Shown: positions 8,726 to 17,871 of the stretch, in pieces
How the letters are laid out: each line of letters begins with the position of its first letter
Numbering within the stretch: position 1 is the first letter of the stretch
NCBI GenBank assembly: GCA_903837305.1
Contig: CAILUB010000179.1
Span: forward strand, 1-34,130
Direction: 5' to 3'
DNA length: 34,130 nucleotides
Source: an uncultured Cytophagaceae bacterium
GTDB taxonomy: Bacteria; Bacteroidota; Bacteroidia; Cytophagales; Spirosomataceae
Translations under genes and position numbers: made by a program
Notes under the pieces: generated by a model
What the model saw: only the letters and a program-made list of their open reading frames with translations
What the model was told of the DNA's origin: nothing
The model's database searches: none

Positions 8726-9550
8726 ATGAATAAACTATTAAAGAACAAAACCATCTTTATCTCTGGTGCTAGTAGAGGAATTGGGAGATCAATTGCCTTA
8801 AGGGCGGCTATGGATGGAGCTAATATAGTCATAGCTGCAAAGACAGCAGAGCCACATCCTGCATTACCAGGTACGGTTTATACGGTCGCTAAAGAAGTCG
8901 AGGCAATGGGTGGAAAAGCTTTGCCAATCATAGTAGATGTCCGCAATGAGCAGAGCATTGAAGATGCAGTGAATAAAACAATAGAGGAATTTGGTGGTTT
9001 AGATATTCTTATTAATAACGCCAGCGCAATTAGTCTGACTAAAACTGAAAATACCCCAAGTAAAAGGTTTGATTTAATGTTTGATATCAATGTAAGGGGG
9101 AGTTATTTATGCTCAAAAGTCTGCATTCCGCATTTAAAAAAATCTCAAAACCCACACATTCTCTCACTTTCACCGCCTTTAAATTTGCAGGCCAAGTGGT
9201 TTGCTGAGCATACGCCCTACACCATGTCTAAATTCGCAATGAGTATGTTGATAATGGGCTTAGCAGAGGAGTTAAAGGATGCCGGAATTTCGGCAAATGC
9301 TTTATGGCCCAAAACTATCATCGCTACATCAGCGTTAAAGATTGCCAAACCTGGTTTCGATGAATTGGCGCGGACGCCAGAAATAATGTCTGACGCAGCT
9401 TATGAAATTATTACCTCACCAAGAGGTAATATAACTGGTCGATTTTACTTAGATGAAGAGATTTTACGAGAAAGAGGTGTGAGTGACTTTAGCGCCTACT
9501 TAGTCACGCCAGGAATTGAGCCAATGATTGATTTATTTGTAGAGCCTTAA
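8726..9550 (+). CDS. Short-chain dehydrogenase (HSDL2 / citronellol dehydrogenase-like)
   Basis: Complete 274-residue SDR with an N-terminal nucleotide-binding motif SGASRGIG (residues 13-20), the NNAS motif in the middle, and the catalytic pair Tyr165/Lys169 in YTMSK. The stretch IAAKTAEPHPALPGT near residue 36 and the overall pattern resemble hydroxysteroid-dehydrogenase-like-2 proteins and the AtuB-type citronellol dehydrogenases of acyclic terpene degradation. It probably oxidises or reduces an alcohol/carbonyl pair with NAD(P). RBS AAAGG lies about six bases before ATG 8726. It stands alone after a 226-bp gap and ends 20 bases from the convergent thiolase gene. SDR substrates cannot be assigned from sequence alone. 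It is the only intact SDR in the window, next to two broken ones. Confidence 0.8.
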   Translation: MNKLLKNKTIFISGASRGIGRSIALRAAMDGANIVIAAKTAEPHPALPGTVYTVAKEVEAMGGKALPIIVDVRNEQSIEDAVNKTIEEFGGLDILINNASAISLTKTENTPSKRFDLMFDINVRGSYLCSKVCIPHLKKSQNPHILSLSPPLNLQAKWFAEHTPYTMSKFAMSMLIMGLAEELKDAGISANALWPKTIIATSALKIAKPGFDELARTPEIMSDAAYEIITSPRGNITGRFYLDEEILRERGVSDFSAYLVTPGIEPMIDLFVEP

Positions 9551-9570
9551 GATCTTATTGGGCCAAGGAC

Positions 9571-10755
9571 TCAAACTTTTTCATAAATCGTCACTACGCA
9601 TGCGCCACCCAACCCAAGATTATGCTGTAGCGCCAATCTTGCTCCTGGTACTTGACGTTGTTCTGCCGTACCCCTTAACTGTTGAATTAATTCCGTACAT
9701 TGTGCTAGACCAGTCGCACCTAACGGATGTCCTTTGGATAGCAGTCCTCCAGACGGGTTGGTGACAAATTTACCGCCATAGGTGTTATCGCCATCTTCAA
9801 TAAATTTCTCAGCCCCGCCTTTGGGACAGAGACCCAATGCCTCATATGAGATCAGCTCATTCTGCGCGAAGCAGTCATGTAACTCGATGACATCGATATC
9901 CTCTGGAGAAACACCAGCCTTGTTATAAGCCTCCTGAACGGCAGTTTCCGTCATATTAAATCCGACAACTTCACGCATATCCTTTCCCTCTAGCGCAATG
10001 GGCTTATCGGTAGACATTGTTTGTGATTTAATTCGAACAATTGGAGTAATGTTATGGCGTTTTAAGAATGCCTCGGAGCAGAGGATTGCGGCAGCTGCTC
10101 CGCAAGTTGGAGGACAGGCCATAAGTTTAGTTAAAACACCCGGCCAAATCGCATGTGATTCCATGACTTCTTCGACTGTAAAAGCTTTTTTTAAAAGGGC
10201 TATAGGATTATTGGACCCATGACGACTTGCTTTTGCTCTTACCTTAGCGAACGTTTCTAACTTAGTACCGAATTCATGCATGTGTGCCAAGCCAGCGCCA
10301 CCAAAGTAGCGGATGGTGAGCGGTAAATTATCTTGATTAACAAGTTTCTGTGTCACCTCATCAAATAGATCAAAAGGGGTAGGCCGGTCATTAAATTGAA
10401 GTCCCAATGCTCCTGGAACCATTTCTTCAAATCCAAACGCTAAAGCACAGTCGGTCAGGTCGCCTTCAATCGCCTGTCGGGCCAAAAAAAGTGCAGTGGA
10501 ACCTGTTGCACAATTATTGTTAACGTTAATAATAGGTATCCCAGTCATTCCAACGTTGTAAAGGGCTCTCTGTCCCGCAGTGGAATCAGCATAAACGTAA
10601 CCAGCATAGGCCTGTCCTATATCTTTAAATTCAATTGAAGCATCAGCGATAGCAGTTTTTATTGCAAGGCTAGCCATATCAGGGTAGTGAGCACTGGTAC
10701 CAGGTTTTAAAAATGGAGTAATGCCAACCCCAATTACATATACATTGTTACTCAT
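9571..10755 (-). CDS. SCP2/SCP-x-type thiolase
   Basis: A 394-residue thiolase of the lipid-transfer (SCP-x) branch. The acylation cysteine is Cys82 in NNNCATGS. The usual NEAF motif is replaced by HDCF (around residue 295), typical of this branch, and GHPLGATG near the C-terminus supplies the second active-site region. SCP-x thiolases cleave 3-oxoacyl-CoAs, often branched or bulky. In this context it could cleave the CoA ester of the beta-keto acid made by the carboxylase into acyl-CoA plus acetyl-CoA. It is transcribed leftward from the intergenic region 10756-10998, which carries a copy of the motif found before the carboxylase operon, and converges on the SDR gene. No C-terminal sterol carrier domain is present. 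Family assignment is strong; the substrate is inferred. Confidence 0.88.
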   Translation of the reverse strand: MSNNVYVIGVGITPFLKPGTSAHYPDMASLAIKTAIADASIEFKDIGQAYAGYVYADSTAGQRALYNVGMTGIPIINVNNNCATGSTALFLARQAIEGDLTDCALAFGFEEMVPGALGLQFNDRPTPFDLFDEVTQKLVNQDNLPLTIRYFGGAGLAHMHEFGTKLETFAKVRAKASRHGSNNPIALLKKAFTVEEVMESHAIWPGVLTKLMACPPTCGAAAAILCSEAFLKRHNITPIVRIKSQTMSTDKPIALEGKDMREVVGFNMTETAVQEAYNKAGVSPEDIDVIELHDCFAQNELISYEALGLCPKGGAEKFIEDGDNTYGGKFVTNPSGGLLSKGHPLGATGLAQCTELIQQLRGTAEQRQVPGARLALQHNLGLGGACVVTIYEKV

Positions 10756-10900
10756 GTTTATAACCCTTCAATATTGAGCTCATCATAGTCTATTGTTATC
10801 AAATACTTATTGAATTATGTTCTTAAATTTATACCAATAAATTAGTTTAAGCATATATTGTTTTGCTAAAAAAATACGATAAAAAAATAATTGGTAATTA

Positions 10901-10938
10901 CCCGTAAATAAAACTACCCGTTTGGATAGGGGGGTAGT
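10901..10938 (+). promoter_or_regulatory. Second copy of the shared operator motif
   Basis: CCCGTA (10901-10906), AAAACTACCC (10910-10919), a four-base spacer and GGATAG (10924-10929) reproduce the order and exact spacing of 511-539. GGGGTAGT at 10931-10938 adds a further reverse-orientation half-site. A TATAAA at 10949-10954 could be the -10 for the rightward gene; the leftward thiolase gene starts at 10755. The site lies between divergent units and could serve either. Binding by the LAL regulator at 14560 is inference. Confidence 0.5.
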
Positions 10939-10998
10939 ATTTTCTGGGTATAAAATTAATTAATTGCATTTATTCGCACCTTTTGTAAAAAAATTTTG

Positions 10999-11772
10999 AT
11001 GTTCAATTTGAGTGGACGGGTTGCATTCGTTACTGATGAAGTTAGTGAGATTGATTTGAATACCAATAATCTACTTGCTAAATCCGAAACAAAGGTAGTT
11101 TTTAAAGATATTAATCGGGGGAAAGGGGATCGCCCTTCAAGAGATCACAAATCTTTGATGTTTTTTCCTGAATTTATTCATTAAGATGTTACTGATGAAA
11201 AACGATTGGATGACGTCGTTGACTATATTGAATCTCGATTTGGAGGACTTGATCTCCTTGTTAAGGATGCAGGAATATTTTTAATTGGTTCTGTAGAGGT
11301 CATAACCTTAAAGAATTGGTAAAAGAGAATCGATTTAAATTTAAATAGCGTCTTTATGAGCACCAAGGCCGGCATCAAAGCAATGAAGAAATTTGGAGAA
11401 AGTATCATTAATGTTTGCTCAATTAAGGATATCGTAGATAAATTATTAATACCTTCCTGCAAGGCAAGCAAGGGCGGAGTAAGAATATTCAAAAAATTAG
11501 CAGCATGGCATTGCGCCGATCAAAACTATCCTGTTCGTATCAATTCTATTCATCCTGATTTTGTTATTAATTCTATGGTATCTGGCGCAATGACGATAGT
11601 GAGATCAAGCGAAGCAGAAGTCTTTGGAGCAAATGTAATGAACAGAATTTCTATTAAACGTTTTGTAACAGCAGATGAAATAGTATGTCCAATTTTATTT
11701 CTTGCATCAGAAGCATCAAGTTACATGACTGGATCTGAGTTGGTTGTTGATGGCGGAATGAAGGTAAGATAA
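10999..11772 (+). pseudogene. Decayed short-chain (secondary alcohol type) dehydrogenase
   Basis: One continuous reading frame of about 257 codons resembles a classical SDR of the cyclopentanol/secondary-alcohol dehydrogenase kind but carries two in-frame TAA codons, at 11182-11184 and 11320-11322. SDR landmarks appear in order and all are damaged: TGxxxGIG has become TDEVSEID, NNAG has become KDAG, and the catalytic YxASKGGVR is CKASKGGVR with Tyr replaced by Cys. The C-terminus is well kept (RFVTADEI, YMTGSELVVDGGM). Because the frame is preserved while the stops and active-site losses accumulate, this is a recently inactivated gene. The part from ATG 11356 could still be translated as 138 residues, without a cofactor fold. 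It lies just after the second operator copy and 42 bases before the next gene, so its promoter may still serve the genes downstream. Confidence 0.8.
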
Positions 11773-11814
11773 ATAATCTTTAAAAATTGCAAACTTTAAT
11801 AAATAGATAAAAAT

Positions 11815-12933
11815 ATGAGCAAACAGAAAGTAGTTGTATATGGAGCATCGGGCTATACAGGTAGATTGGTCTGTGAGTATTTGCGTGAATTAAACATCCC
11901 ATTTATTGCTGCCGGACGTAATGCTAAGCGAATTCAAGAAGTGATGAATTGCATACCTGGCATTGAAACAGCAAATTATAGAGTTGTAGAGGTTAAACAC
12001 GAAGTAGATGCCTTGGCCAAGCTGTTTGATCAAGCGGAGGTTGTCTGCAATATGGTTGGCCCGTTTATTAAGCTTGGCCAACAAGTTGTAGAAGCTTGTT
12101 TAAAGGCGAATTGTCACTATCTAGATACTACCGGTGAGCAGGACTGGCTCTTATATGCTCAATCTGAATGGGGTGATAAGTTTGCAAAACAAAAGTTGCT
12201 ACTATCACCTGGTATTGCTCATATGTACACAACTGGGGAGATCGCTGCAAATATTTGCCTTGAAACTCCAGGTGTTGATACTTTGGATATCTTAACTCTG
12301 TGGAAAGGACTTCCAACAATTTCTTCAACTCAAACAATTTTCACAATATTGAAGGCTAACTGGTACTACTTGGAGGAGAATAAGTTGGTAGAGTGGAAGC
12401 CAGGGCAATCTTATGAGGTCAATGTACCAGGCCAACATGAACAAACTCTTGTTTTGCCGTGGGGCGGCACAAGTCATCCCGTTTGGTTTGAAAAAGATCC
12501 CCGCGTTGCAACTTGTAAGGTTTTGGGAGGGGTATTTTCTCGAGAAGTCATGCAGGGCGTAATAGAAGCCCAAAAAATGATTGAAGATAAGATTAAAACT
12601 CTACCCTTGAGTGAGCAAGAGAACGCATTGTCTGCTATTGCTAGCTCAGTCCAAGGATCTATGCCTCCAAGGGAGAATCCTAGAATTAATAAGTCTGTAG
12701 ATTCGGTATACGCATCTGGGCCCTTGACACGAGTTCATTGCGTCATTTACGGAAATTGCAACTATAAGCAAACTGGATTACTTCAGGCTTATGCAGCACG
12801 ATCCTTGCTTATGGAAAAACCAAAACGTATTGGGCTCGCATCTGCTTGTCAAGCATTTGGACATAGAAATTTATTGGGTATTTTAAGAAATTTTGGATTA
12901 GTGATGAATCCAGTCGTGACGATACAAAATTGA
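11815..12933 (+). CDS. Saccharopine dehydrogenase-like oxidoreductase
   Basis: A 372-residue protein with an N-terminal Rossmann motif GASGYTG (residues 10-16) in VVVYGASGYTGRLV, followed by AGRNAKRI, the signature of the saccharopine dehydrogenase/trans-acting enoyl reductase NAD(P)-binding domain. The rest resembles the DUF5938-type proteins found in betaproteobacterial degradation clusters, from memory. The reaction is unknown. In context it could reduce or oxidise a CoA-bound or free intermediate of the ketone pathway. True saccharopine metabolism is unlikely because no lysine genes are nearby. The start ATG 11815 has only a weak purine-rich leader. It is followed after 26 bases by the acyl-CoA ligase, so the two are probably co-transcribed. 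Confidence 0.7.
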   Translation: MSKQKVVVYGASGYTGRLVCEYLRELNIPFIAAGRNAKRIQEVMNCIPGIETANYRVVEVKHEVDALAKLFDQAEVVCNMVGPFIKLGQQVVEACLKANCHYLDTTGEQDWLLYAQSEWGDKFAKQKLLLSPGIAHMYTTGEIAANICLETPGVDTLDILTLWKGLPTISSTQTIFTILKANWYYLEENKLVEWKPGQSYEVNVPGQHEQTLVLPWGGTSHPVWFEKDPRVATCKVLGGVFSREVMQGVIEAQKMIEDKIKTLPLSEQENALSAIASSVQGSMPPRENPRINKSVDSVYASGPLTRVHCVIYGNCNYKQTGLLQAYAARSLLMEKPKRIGLASACQAFGHRNLLGILRNFGLVMNPVVTIQN

Positions 12934-12959
12934 TGCAGTTTGCAAAGGGGTAATTCATA

Positions 12960-14492
12960 ATGCGGTTGACAGATTATTTAGACAAGGGCGCAATGCTAGG
13001 TGAAGAGCGGCCCTGCTTGACCATGCTTGACAAGACATTAAGTTATCTGCAAACGCAAAAGTTAAGCTATAAAATTGCCCGTGTTCTTCAGCTCCTAGGA
13101 GTTAAGCCAGGTTCCAAAGTGGCAATATTGTCAGCAAATGAGCCCACGGCTTTCGCCTGTGTTTTTGGTATTTCAAGAGCTGGTGCCGTTTGGTGTCCCA
13201 TCAACCCACGTAGTGAAGCCAATGAAAATAGTTTTGTTTTAAATGCTTTTGATTGTGAGTGCTTAATTTTTCAATCTTCCTTTGAAGTGCTCGTTGAAAA
13301 AATGCTCCCAGATTTACCAAATATGAAGACGTTAATTTGTCTAGATAAGAAATTATCTATAGCAACATCGTTATCTGAGTATATGAATACAGTTAGCGAT
13401 GAGCCAATCTTGATTAAACCTATTGATGATTTAGCGATGATCGCCGGAACTGGTGGGACTACAGGTCAACCTAAAGGTGTTATGTTGACTGGCAGAAATA
13501 TTGAAACAATGTCTGCTCTTACTTTAGTGGGGTTTCCATATGAAGGTCGTCCTGCATATTTAGCAATGACGCCATTAACTCATGCCGCAGGCGTTTTATG
13601 CTTTCCAATTATGTTACTCGGTGGGCGAATTGTAATGACAAGTAAGGCAGATTTGGGAGAGTATTTGCAACTAATTGAACAGTTCAAAATTACTCATTCT
13701 TTTTTGCCGCCCACTTTGATCTATATGTTGTTGCAGAGCCCATATTTATCTAAAACAGATACATCTAGTCTGCAATGTCTTTGGTATGGGGCTGCTCCAA
13801 TTTCGCCAGCCAGATTGGAGGAGGCAATCTTACGTTTGGGGCCAATTATGGGCCAATTTTTTGGTCAAACTGAGGCGCCAATGATGATTTCAATGATGTC
13901 ACCAAAAGATCACTTTAATGAGGATGGCAGCATCGCTAGGCATCGATTATCCTCTGCCGGAAAACCAAGCCCACTAGTTCAGGTGGCTGCTATGGATAAT
14001 GATGGTAAGTTGCTCGATATCGGCGAAAAAGGCGAAATCGTAGTTCGAGGTTCATTGGTGATGCCTGGATATTACAAAAATGAAAAGGCTACTGCAGAGT
14101 CCTCCATATTTGGATGGCATCACACTGGAGATATAGGATATATAGATAAAGAAGGTTATCTCTATATAGTGGATAGGGCAAAAGATATGATTATCACGGG
14201 TGGATTTAATGTCTACTCTGTAGAGGTGGAGCAGGCCTTAATGCAGCATCCCGGGGTACTTGATTGTGCAGTCGTTGGTATGCCAGACGAGAAGTGGGGG
14301 GAGAGAGTTGTTGCTGTACTGCAATTAAATCCAGATTGTAAAGATCATCCCGATAGCTTTAAGCAATTTGTCAAGGAGCTTATTGGCAGCGTTAAGGCTC
14401 CAAAGCAAATTGAGGTATGGTCTGATTTGCCTAAATCTAAAGTTGGAAAAGTTTTGAAAAAAGAAATTCGAGCAACTTTAATGGCAAATTAA
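12960..14492 (+). CDS. AMP-forming acyl-CoA ligase
   Basis: A 510-residue class I adenylate-forming enzyme. The phosphate loop GTGGTTGQPKG is at residues 163-173, the hinge region TGDIGYIDKEGYLYIVDRAK is near 380-400, and the catalytic lysine is Lys497 in VGKVLKK near the C-terminus. It should activate a carboxylic acid to its CoA thioester through an acyl-adenylate. In a ketone carboxylase pathway a ligase is required to trap the unstable beta-keto acid, as benzoylacetate-CoA ligase does after acetophenone carboxylase, and this gene is one of two candidates in the window. AAGGGG at 12945-12950 precedes ATG 12960. The specificity cannot be deduced from the sequence. Confidence 0.87.
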   Translation: MRLTDYLDKGAMLGEERPCLTMLDKTLSYLQTQKLSYKIARVLQLLGVKPGSKVAILSANEPTAFACVFGISRAGAVWCPINPRSEANENSFVLNAFDCECLIFQSSFEVLVEKMLPDLPNMKTLICLDKKLSIATSLSEYMNTVSDEPILIKPIDDLAMIAGTGGTTGQPKGVMLTGRNIETMSALTLVGFPYEGRPAYLAMTPLTHAAGVLCFPIMLLGGRIVMTSKADLGEYLQLIEQFKITHSFLPPTLIYMLLQSPYLSKTDTSSLQCLWYGAAPISPARLEEAILRLGPIMGQFFGQTEAPMMISMMSPKDHFNEDGSIARHRLSSAGKPSPLVQVAAMDNDGKLLDIGEKGEIVVRGSLVMPGYYKNEKATAESSIFGWHHTGDIGYIDKEGYLYIVDRAKDMIITGGFNVYSVEVEQALMQHPGVLDCAVVGMPDEKWGERVVAVLQLNPDCKDHPDSFKQFVKELIGSVKAPKQIEVWSDLPKSKVGKVLKKEIRATLMAN

Positions 14493-14559
14493 TTGACCCG
14501 ATAGTAGTTTAATTACTAATGTATTCTAGTGAAATAAATATAATAATAAGGCTAATTTG

Positions 14560-17289
14560 ATGAAGCTGGAATTAGGAAATACCGATGAAATTCTGTCGCA
14601 TAAATTATTTCCACCAGTAAGTTATGGAGGGGCAATTTTAAGAAAAAGACTGTTAGATGACGTTATTAACCGCCCTGAAGGTACTAGGGGGGTTATTTTC
14701 CAGGCTCCCGCTGGATTCGGTAAGACCACAAGTCTTCAGCAAGCCATGGAAGCTTTTAAGAATAGAGGATGGAACTCGGGTTGGTTATCGTGTGACGAAG
14801 GTGATAATGACCCCCAGAGATTTCAGCTTCACGTACAAGCCTTACTTTCACCCAACAATATTTTCAGCGGCTCAGAAAATACCAACGACACTTCATTGAT
14901 AAGGCTTGCAGAGTCTATTTTGCATGGTTTTTTAAATACTAAAACACCTACTATTTTATTATTTGATGAGTTTCAAGCTATTCATAACGAGTCAGTAAAA
15001 AACTTCTTTAAATTTATTTTGCCAAGATTACCGAAGCATGTTTTAATTTTCATAGGTACGCGAACTGAACCAGATATTGGGCTCTCCACTCTTTTAGCGC
15101 ACCAGGTGGTGATATTGTTTCAATCAGACTATCTCAAGTTTTCGGATGAGGAAGTTCAGGATTTCTTTTTACGTTCAAATAATTTAGAAATGAGCAAAGA
15201 AGAGGTTGAGGCAATTAATTCCCATGCTCAGGGTTGGCCTGCAGCACTTCAACTATTTCGCTTAGCATTAAAAAATCCTGATGTACGGTCATCGCTTTCC
15301 AAGTTAGATTTAAATACTCCTAGAACCTTAACAGAGTATTTAGCTGACAATATTCTCAGCGGCCAACCAAAAAATATACAAGAATTTCTCATTAAAACTT
15401 CAATCCTTAGAAAGATGTCTGGCGACTTATGTGACTTTGTCACTGGAATAGAAAATTCTCAAAAAATATTGGATCTTTTGGAAAAGGGCGGGCTGTTTAT
15501 TTCATCAATTGGTTGCGATAACTATTGGTTTAAGTACCACAGCTTGTTTTCATCATTCTTAAAAAGCATCTTAGAGGAATCTTATGCAATTCAGATTCCT
15601 AAAATTCATAATCAAGCGGCAAAATGGTTTTTTGAACAGAATATGCATGAAGATGCGCTTCATCATGCTTTGGCAGCGGGAGAGCATGCATTCGCAGCAG
15701 AGATCTTGAATGATTGGGGCTCAGATTTAGTTATTAATATAAATTTAGTTACCATGGAGCGCTGGTATGATCGCATTCCATTTGAGCAAATTCAAACTCG
15801 AATGGACTTAGCAATAAAGTCTGCCTATGCTCTTCTTTTTTTACGACGTCGCGATAAATTAATCCAGTTAGTTGATTTATTGAAAACAACAAGACAACAA
15901 ATTCCTCTTGAATGCAATCAACCAATTCGGCAAAATTTATTTCTAGCAATGGCCAAACTATTTGACGATGATTTGCCTGCATCTATGGTCATTTTGGAGG
16001 AATCAAAAATCCTAGAATTACCGTTACCGCAAGGTTTTGCAGCGTTTGAACTAGCAGCAGCGGCTAATTTATACGCATTCGGAAAGCTATTAAAGGGAGA
16101 TTTTGAGGGTGTTCGAATATCACTTTTATTAGCAAAGAATTGTGCAAGTCAAATTAGATCATCCTTTAGTAATGGGTATACCTTGGCTGTTGAGTGTATT
16201 TCTCTAATTATTCAAGGCAGGCTAAAGGAGGTAACTGGTATTTTCGGCTCGTCAGAAGCTATCTTTAGGAATCAAAAATTTAATAATATAGAAATCAAAA
16301 CTCCAGCAGCGTTAGCAGTATGTCAAATTTGGACTTTATATGAATCAAATCAAATTGGTGCGGCTTGTAGTATATGGTCCCGCTATGAGGAGGAGATCAC
16401 AAGTGCTTTGGTTCCTGACTTCATGGCTATTGGACATATATTTGCCTCTCGTGCATATTTTTTGAGAGGGGAGTTAGGTAAGGCAAATGCTATTTTAGAT
16501 TCACTTGAGCGCATAAGTCATTCAAGCCAGTGGGGACGAATCGTTAATTTGGTTAATTTAGAGCGAATTAGGATTTCATTTTTAAGCAATCCCTCACTCG
16601 CAAATCATCAAATTATGCTGTCGCGAATTAAGAAAAGGCATTGCGTGGATGAGTATTTTCCTTTATCCGAATTCATATGTAGCGAGATTTACATTTCAAT
16701 TAAATTGTTAATTCAATCCCGCGATTTTATTTCCGCAAAGAAGATTATTACAAGCGAGATTTCAAATTTTCAAGGTAGAACTTATCTCATCATTAAATTG
16801 CAGATATTAAATTCTCTATTAGAGAATGCTAAGCTGAATCATCGAGAAGCGAAAAGAATTTTAAGTCAGGCTCTTCGTATGGCTCATACGGGGGGCTATG
16901 TGCGCTCCTTTCTTGATGAAGGCCCTGAAATTATCAGCTTAATAGCTGAAATATATGACTCTGCAAAGGTAGCCACCTCTGAGGATAATTCTATAAATAT
17001 TGAATACAATAATTTTTTAAGGAGATTGCTGGTTGATGCAGGGGCCGACGTAAATGAGTCCAGCTTTAGTCAGCCTTCTGTAGAAAAACTTGATCTCCAC
17101 TTCTCCAATCGCCAACTAGAAATTGTTAAATTATTAGTAGATGGAAAATCAAATAAAGAAATCGCAGCATGTATGTTTATTTCAGAAAATACTGTTAAGT
17201 TTCACTTGAAAAACATATTTAGTGAGCTGAACATAAGCAATAGATCACAAGCCATTAAAGTCGCTAAAGAGCAGAATCTGATTAATTAA
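14560..17289 (+). CDS. MalT-like (LAL) LuxR-family transcriptional regulator
   Basis: A 909-residue regulator with the three-part LAL/MalT layout. The N-terminal STAND ATPase has Walker A APAGFGKTT (residues 49-57) and Walker B LLFDEF (Asp136/Glu137). A long helical TPR-like middle lies at roughly 380-780, and a C-terminal LuxR helix-turn-helix covers the last 65 residues (LSNRQLEIVKLL, NKEIAACMFISENTVKFHLKNIF). Such proteins become multimeric, ATP-bound activators when they sense an inducer. I prefer ATG 14560, with AAGG about eight bases upstream, over the TTG just before it. It sits between the ketone-associated genes and the beta-oxidation genes, ten bases from a convergent stop. The two operator-like sites at 491-541 and 10901-10938 are plausible targets. 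The inducer is unknown. Confidence 0.9.
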   Translation: MKLELGNTDEILSHKLFPPVSYGGAILRKRLLDDVINRPEGTRGVIFQAPAGFGKTTSLQQAMEAFKNRGWNSGWLSCDEGDNDPQRFQLHVQALLSPNNIFSGSENTNDTSLIRLAESILHGFLNTKTPTILLFDEFQAIHNESVKNFFKFILPRLPKHVLIFIGTRTEPDIGLSTLLAHQVVILFQSDYLKFSDEEVQDFFLRSNNLEMSKEEVEAINSHAQGWPAALQLFRLALKNPDVRSSLSKLDLNTPRTLTEYLADNILSGQPKNIQEFLIKTSILRKMSGDLCDFVTGIENSQKILDLLEKGGLFISSIGCDNYWFKYHSLFSSFLKSILEESYAIQIPKIHNQAAKWFFEQNMHEDALHHALAAGEHAFAAEILNDWGSDLVININLVTMERWYDRIPFEQIQTRMDLAIKSAYALLFLRRRDKLIQLVDLLKTTRQQIPLECNQPIRQNLFLAMAKLFDDDLPASMVILEESKILELPLPQGFAAFELAAAANLYAFGKLLKGDFEGVRISLLLAKNCASQIRSSFSNGYTLAVECISLIIQGRLKEVTGIFGSSEAIFRNQKFNNIEIKTPAALAVCQIWTLYESNQIGAACSIWSRYEEEITSALVPDFMAIGHIFASRAYFLRGELGKANAILDSLERISHSSQWGRIVNLVNLERIRISFLSNPSLANHQIMLSRIKKRHCVDEYFPLSEFICSEIYISIKLLIQSRDFISAKKIITSEISNFQGRTYLIIKLQILNSLLENAKLNHREAKRILSQALRMAHTGGYVRSFLDEGPEIISLIAEIYDSAKVATSEDNSINIEYNNFLRRLLVDAGADVNESSFSQPSVEKLDLHFSNRQLEIVKLLVDGKSNKEIAACMFISENTVKFHLKNIFSELNISNRSQAIKVAKEQNLIN

Positions 17290-17298
17290 ATTGTTCCG

Positions 17299-17871
17299 TT
17301 AGATTTTTTTAGGTTTATAAAAACTTGGATAATAAGTCAGAACAGCTGATCCACTCTCGTCCCATGCTTTACAGGTTCCGATAAAGTGAGGGCGTTGTAA
17401 ATTCAAACTTTCGTTGAAATGCATTGCGCTTGGTATGGTCTGATATGCAGCAGTAGCTATTCCTTGTAATAACTCCCTTAAATGAGTGCAGCCATCACTT
17501 CCGCCAATGTGCTCATTTACTTTATTTCTCCAGCCCTTCCCAATTTGAATTCCAATGAGAGATCTCATGGGTGGGATTGCCTCTTTGCAGTCCATTAATG
17601 GATGTTTAATCATCGTTGTCGCTATATCAATGATAAATAAATCATTATTCAAAGTTAGTCGAATCCACATATCATGAATAAAATCGCCCGCCTGCCAAGT
17701 CCTCTCTTGCACCTTTAAGATGTTGGGCTTTGAATCTTGAAGATGGCCATCAATATCCCATAATCCGTCTGTTCTTTCATATCCAGAGAATGTAATTGAA
17801 CGCGTATGGGAATGTTTTCTACTCGTTGGCAACGGCAGATTTGAGTTCGATTCTAGTGTTGAGCTAATCAT
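17299..17871 (-). CDS. DUF2889 domain protein
   Basis: A 190-residue protein matching DUF2889 in memory: RSITFSGYERTDGLWDIDGHLQDSK near the N-terminus and GCTHLRELLQGIATAAYQT near residue 140 are its hallmarks. No catalytic function is established that I know of. The conserved His and Cys residues (GCTHL) could bind metal. Its ATG overlaps the stop of the upstream acyl-CoA ligase gene by four bases (17868-17871), so the two are translationally coupled. It is the last gene of the leftward operon and ends ten bases from the convergent regulator gene. Coupling suggests a role in the same CoA-ester metabolism. No signal peptide is visible. Confidence 0.8.
   Translation of the reverse strand: MISSTLESNSNLPLPTSRKHSHTRSITFSGYERTDGLWDIDGHLQDSKPNILKVQERTWQAGDFIHDMWIRLTLNNDLFIIDIATTMIKHPLMDCKEAIPPMRSLIGIQIGKGWRNKVNEHIGGSDGCTHLRELLQGIATAAYQTIPSAMHFNESLNLQRPHFIGTCKAWDESGSAVLTYYPSFYKPKKI

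Noticed and set aside
10999-11772. Reading the in-frame stops as recoding or an alternative genetic code.
   Set aside because: All other genes use TAA normally and the active-site residues are lost as well, so decay explains it better.
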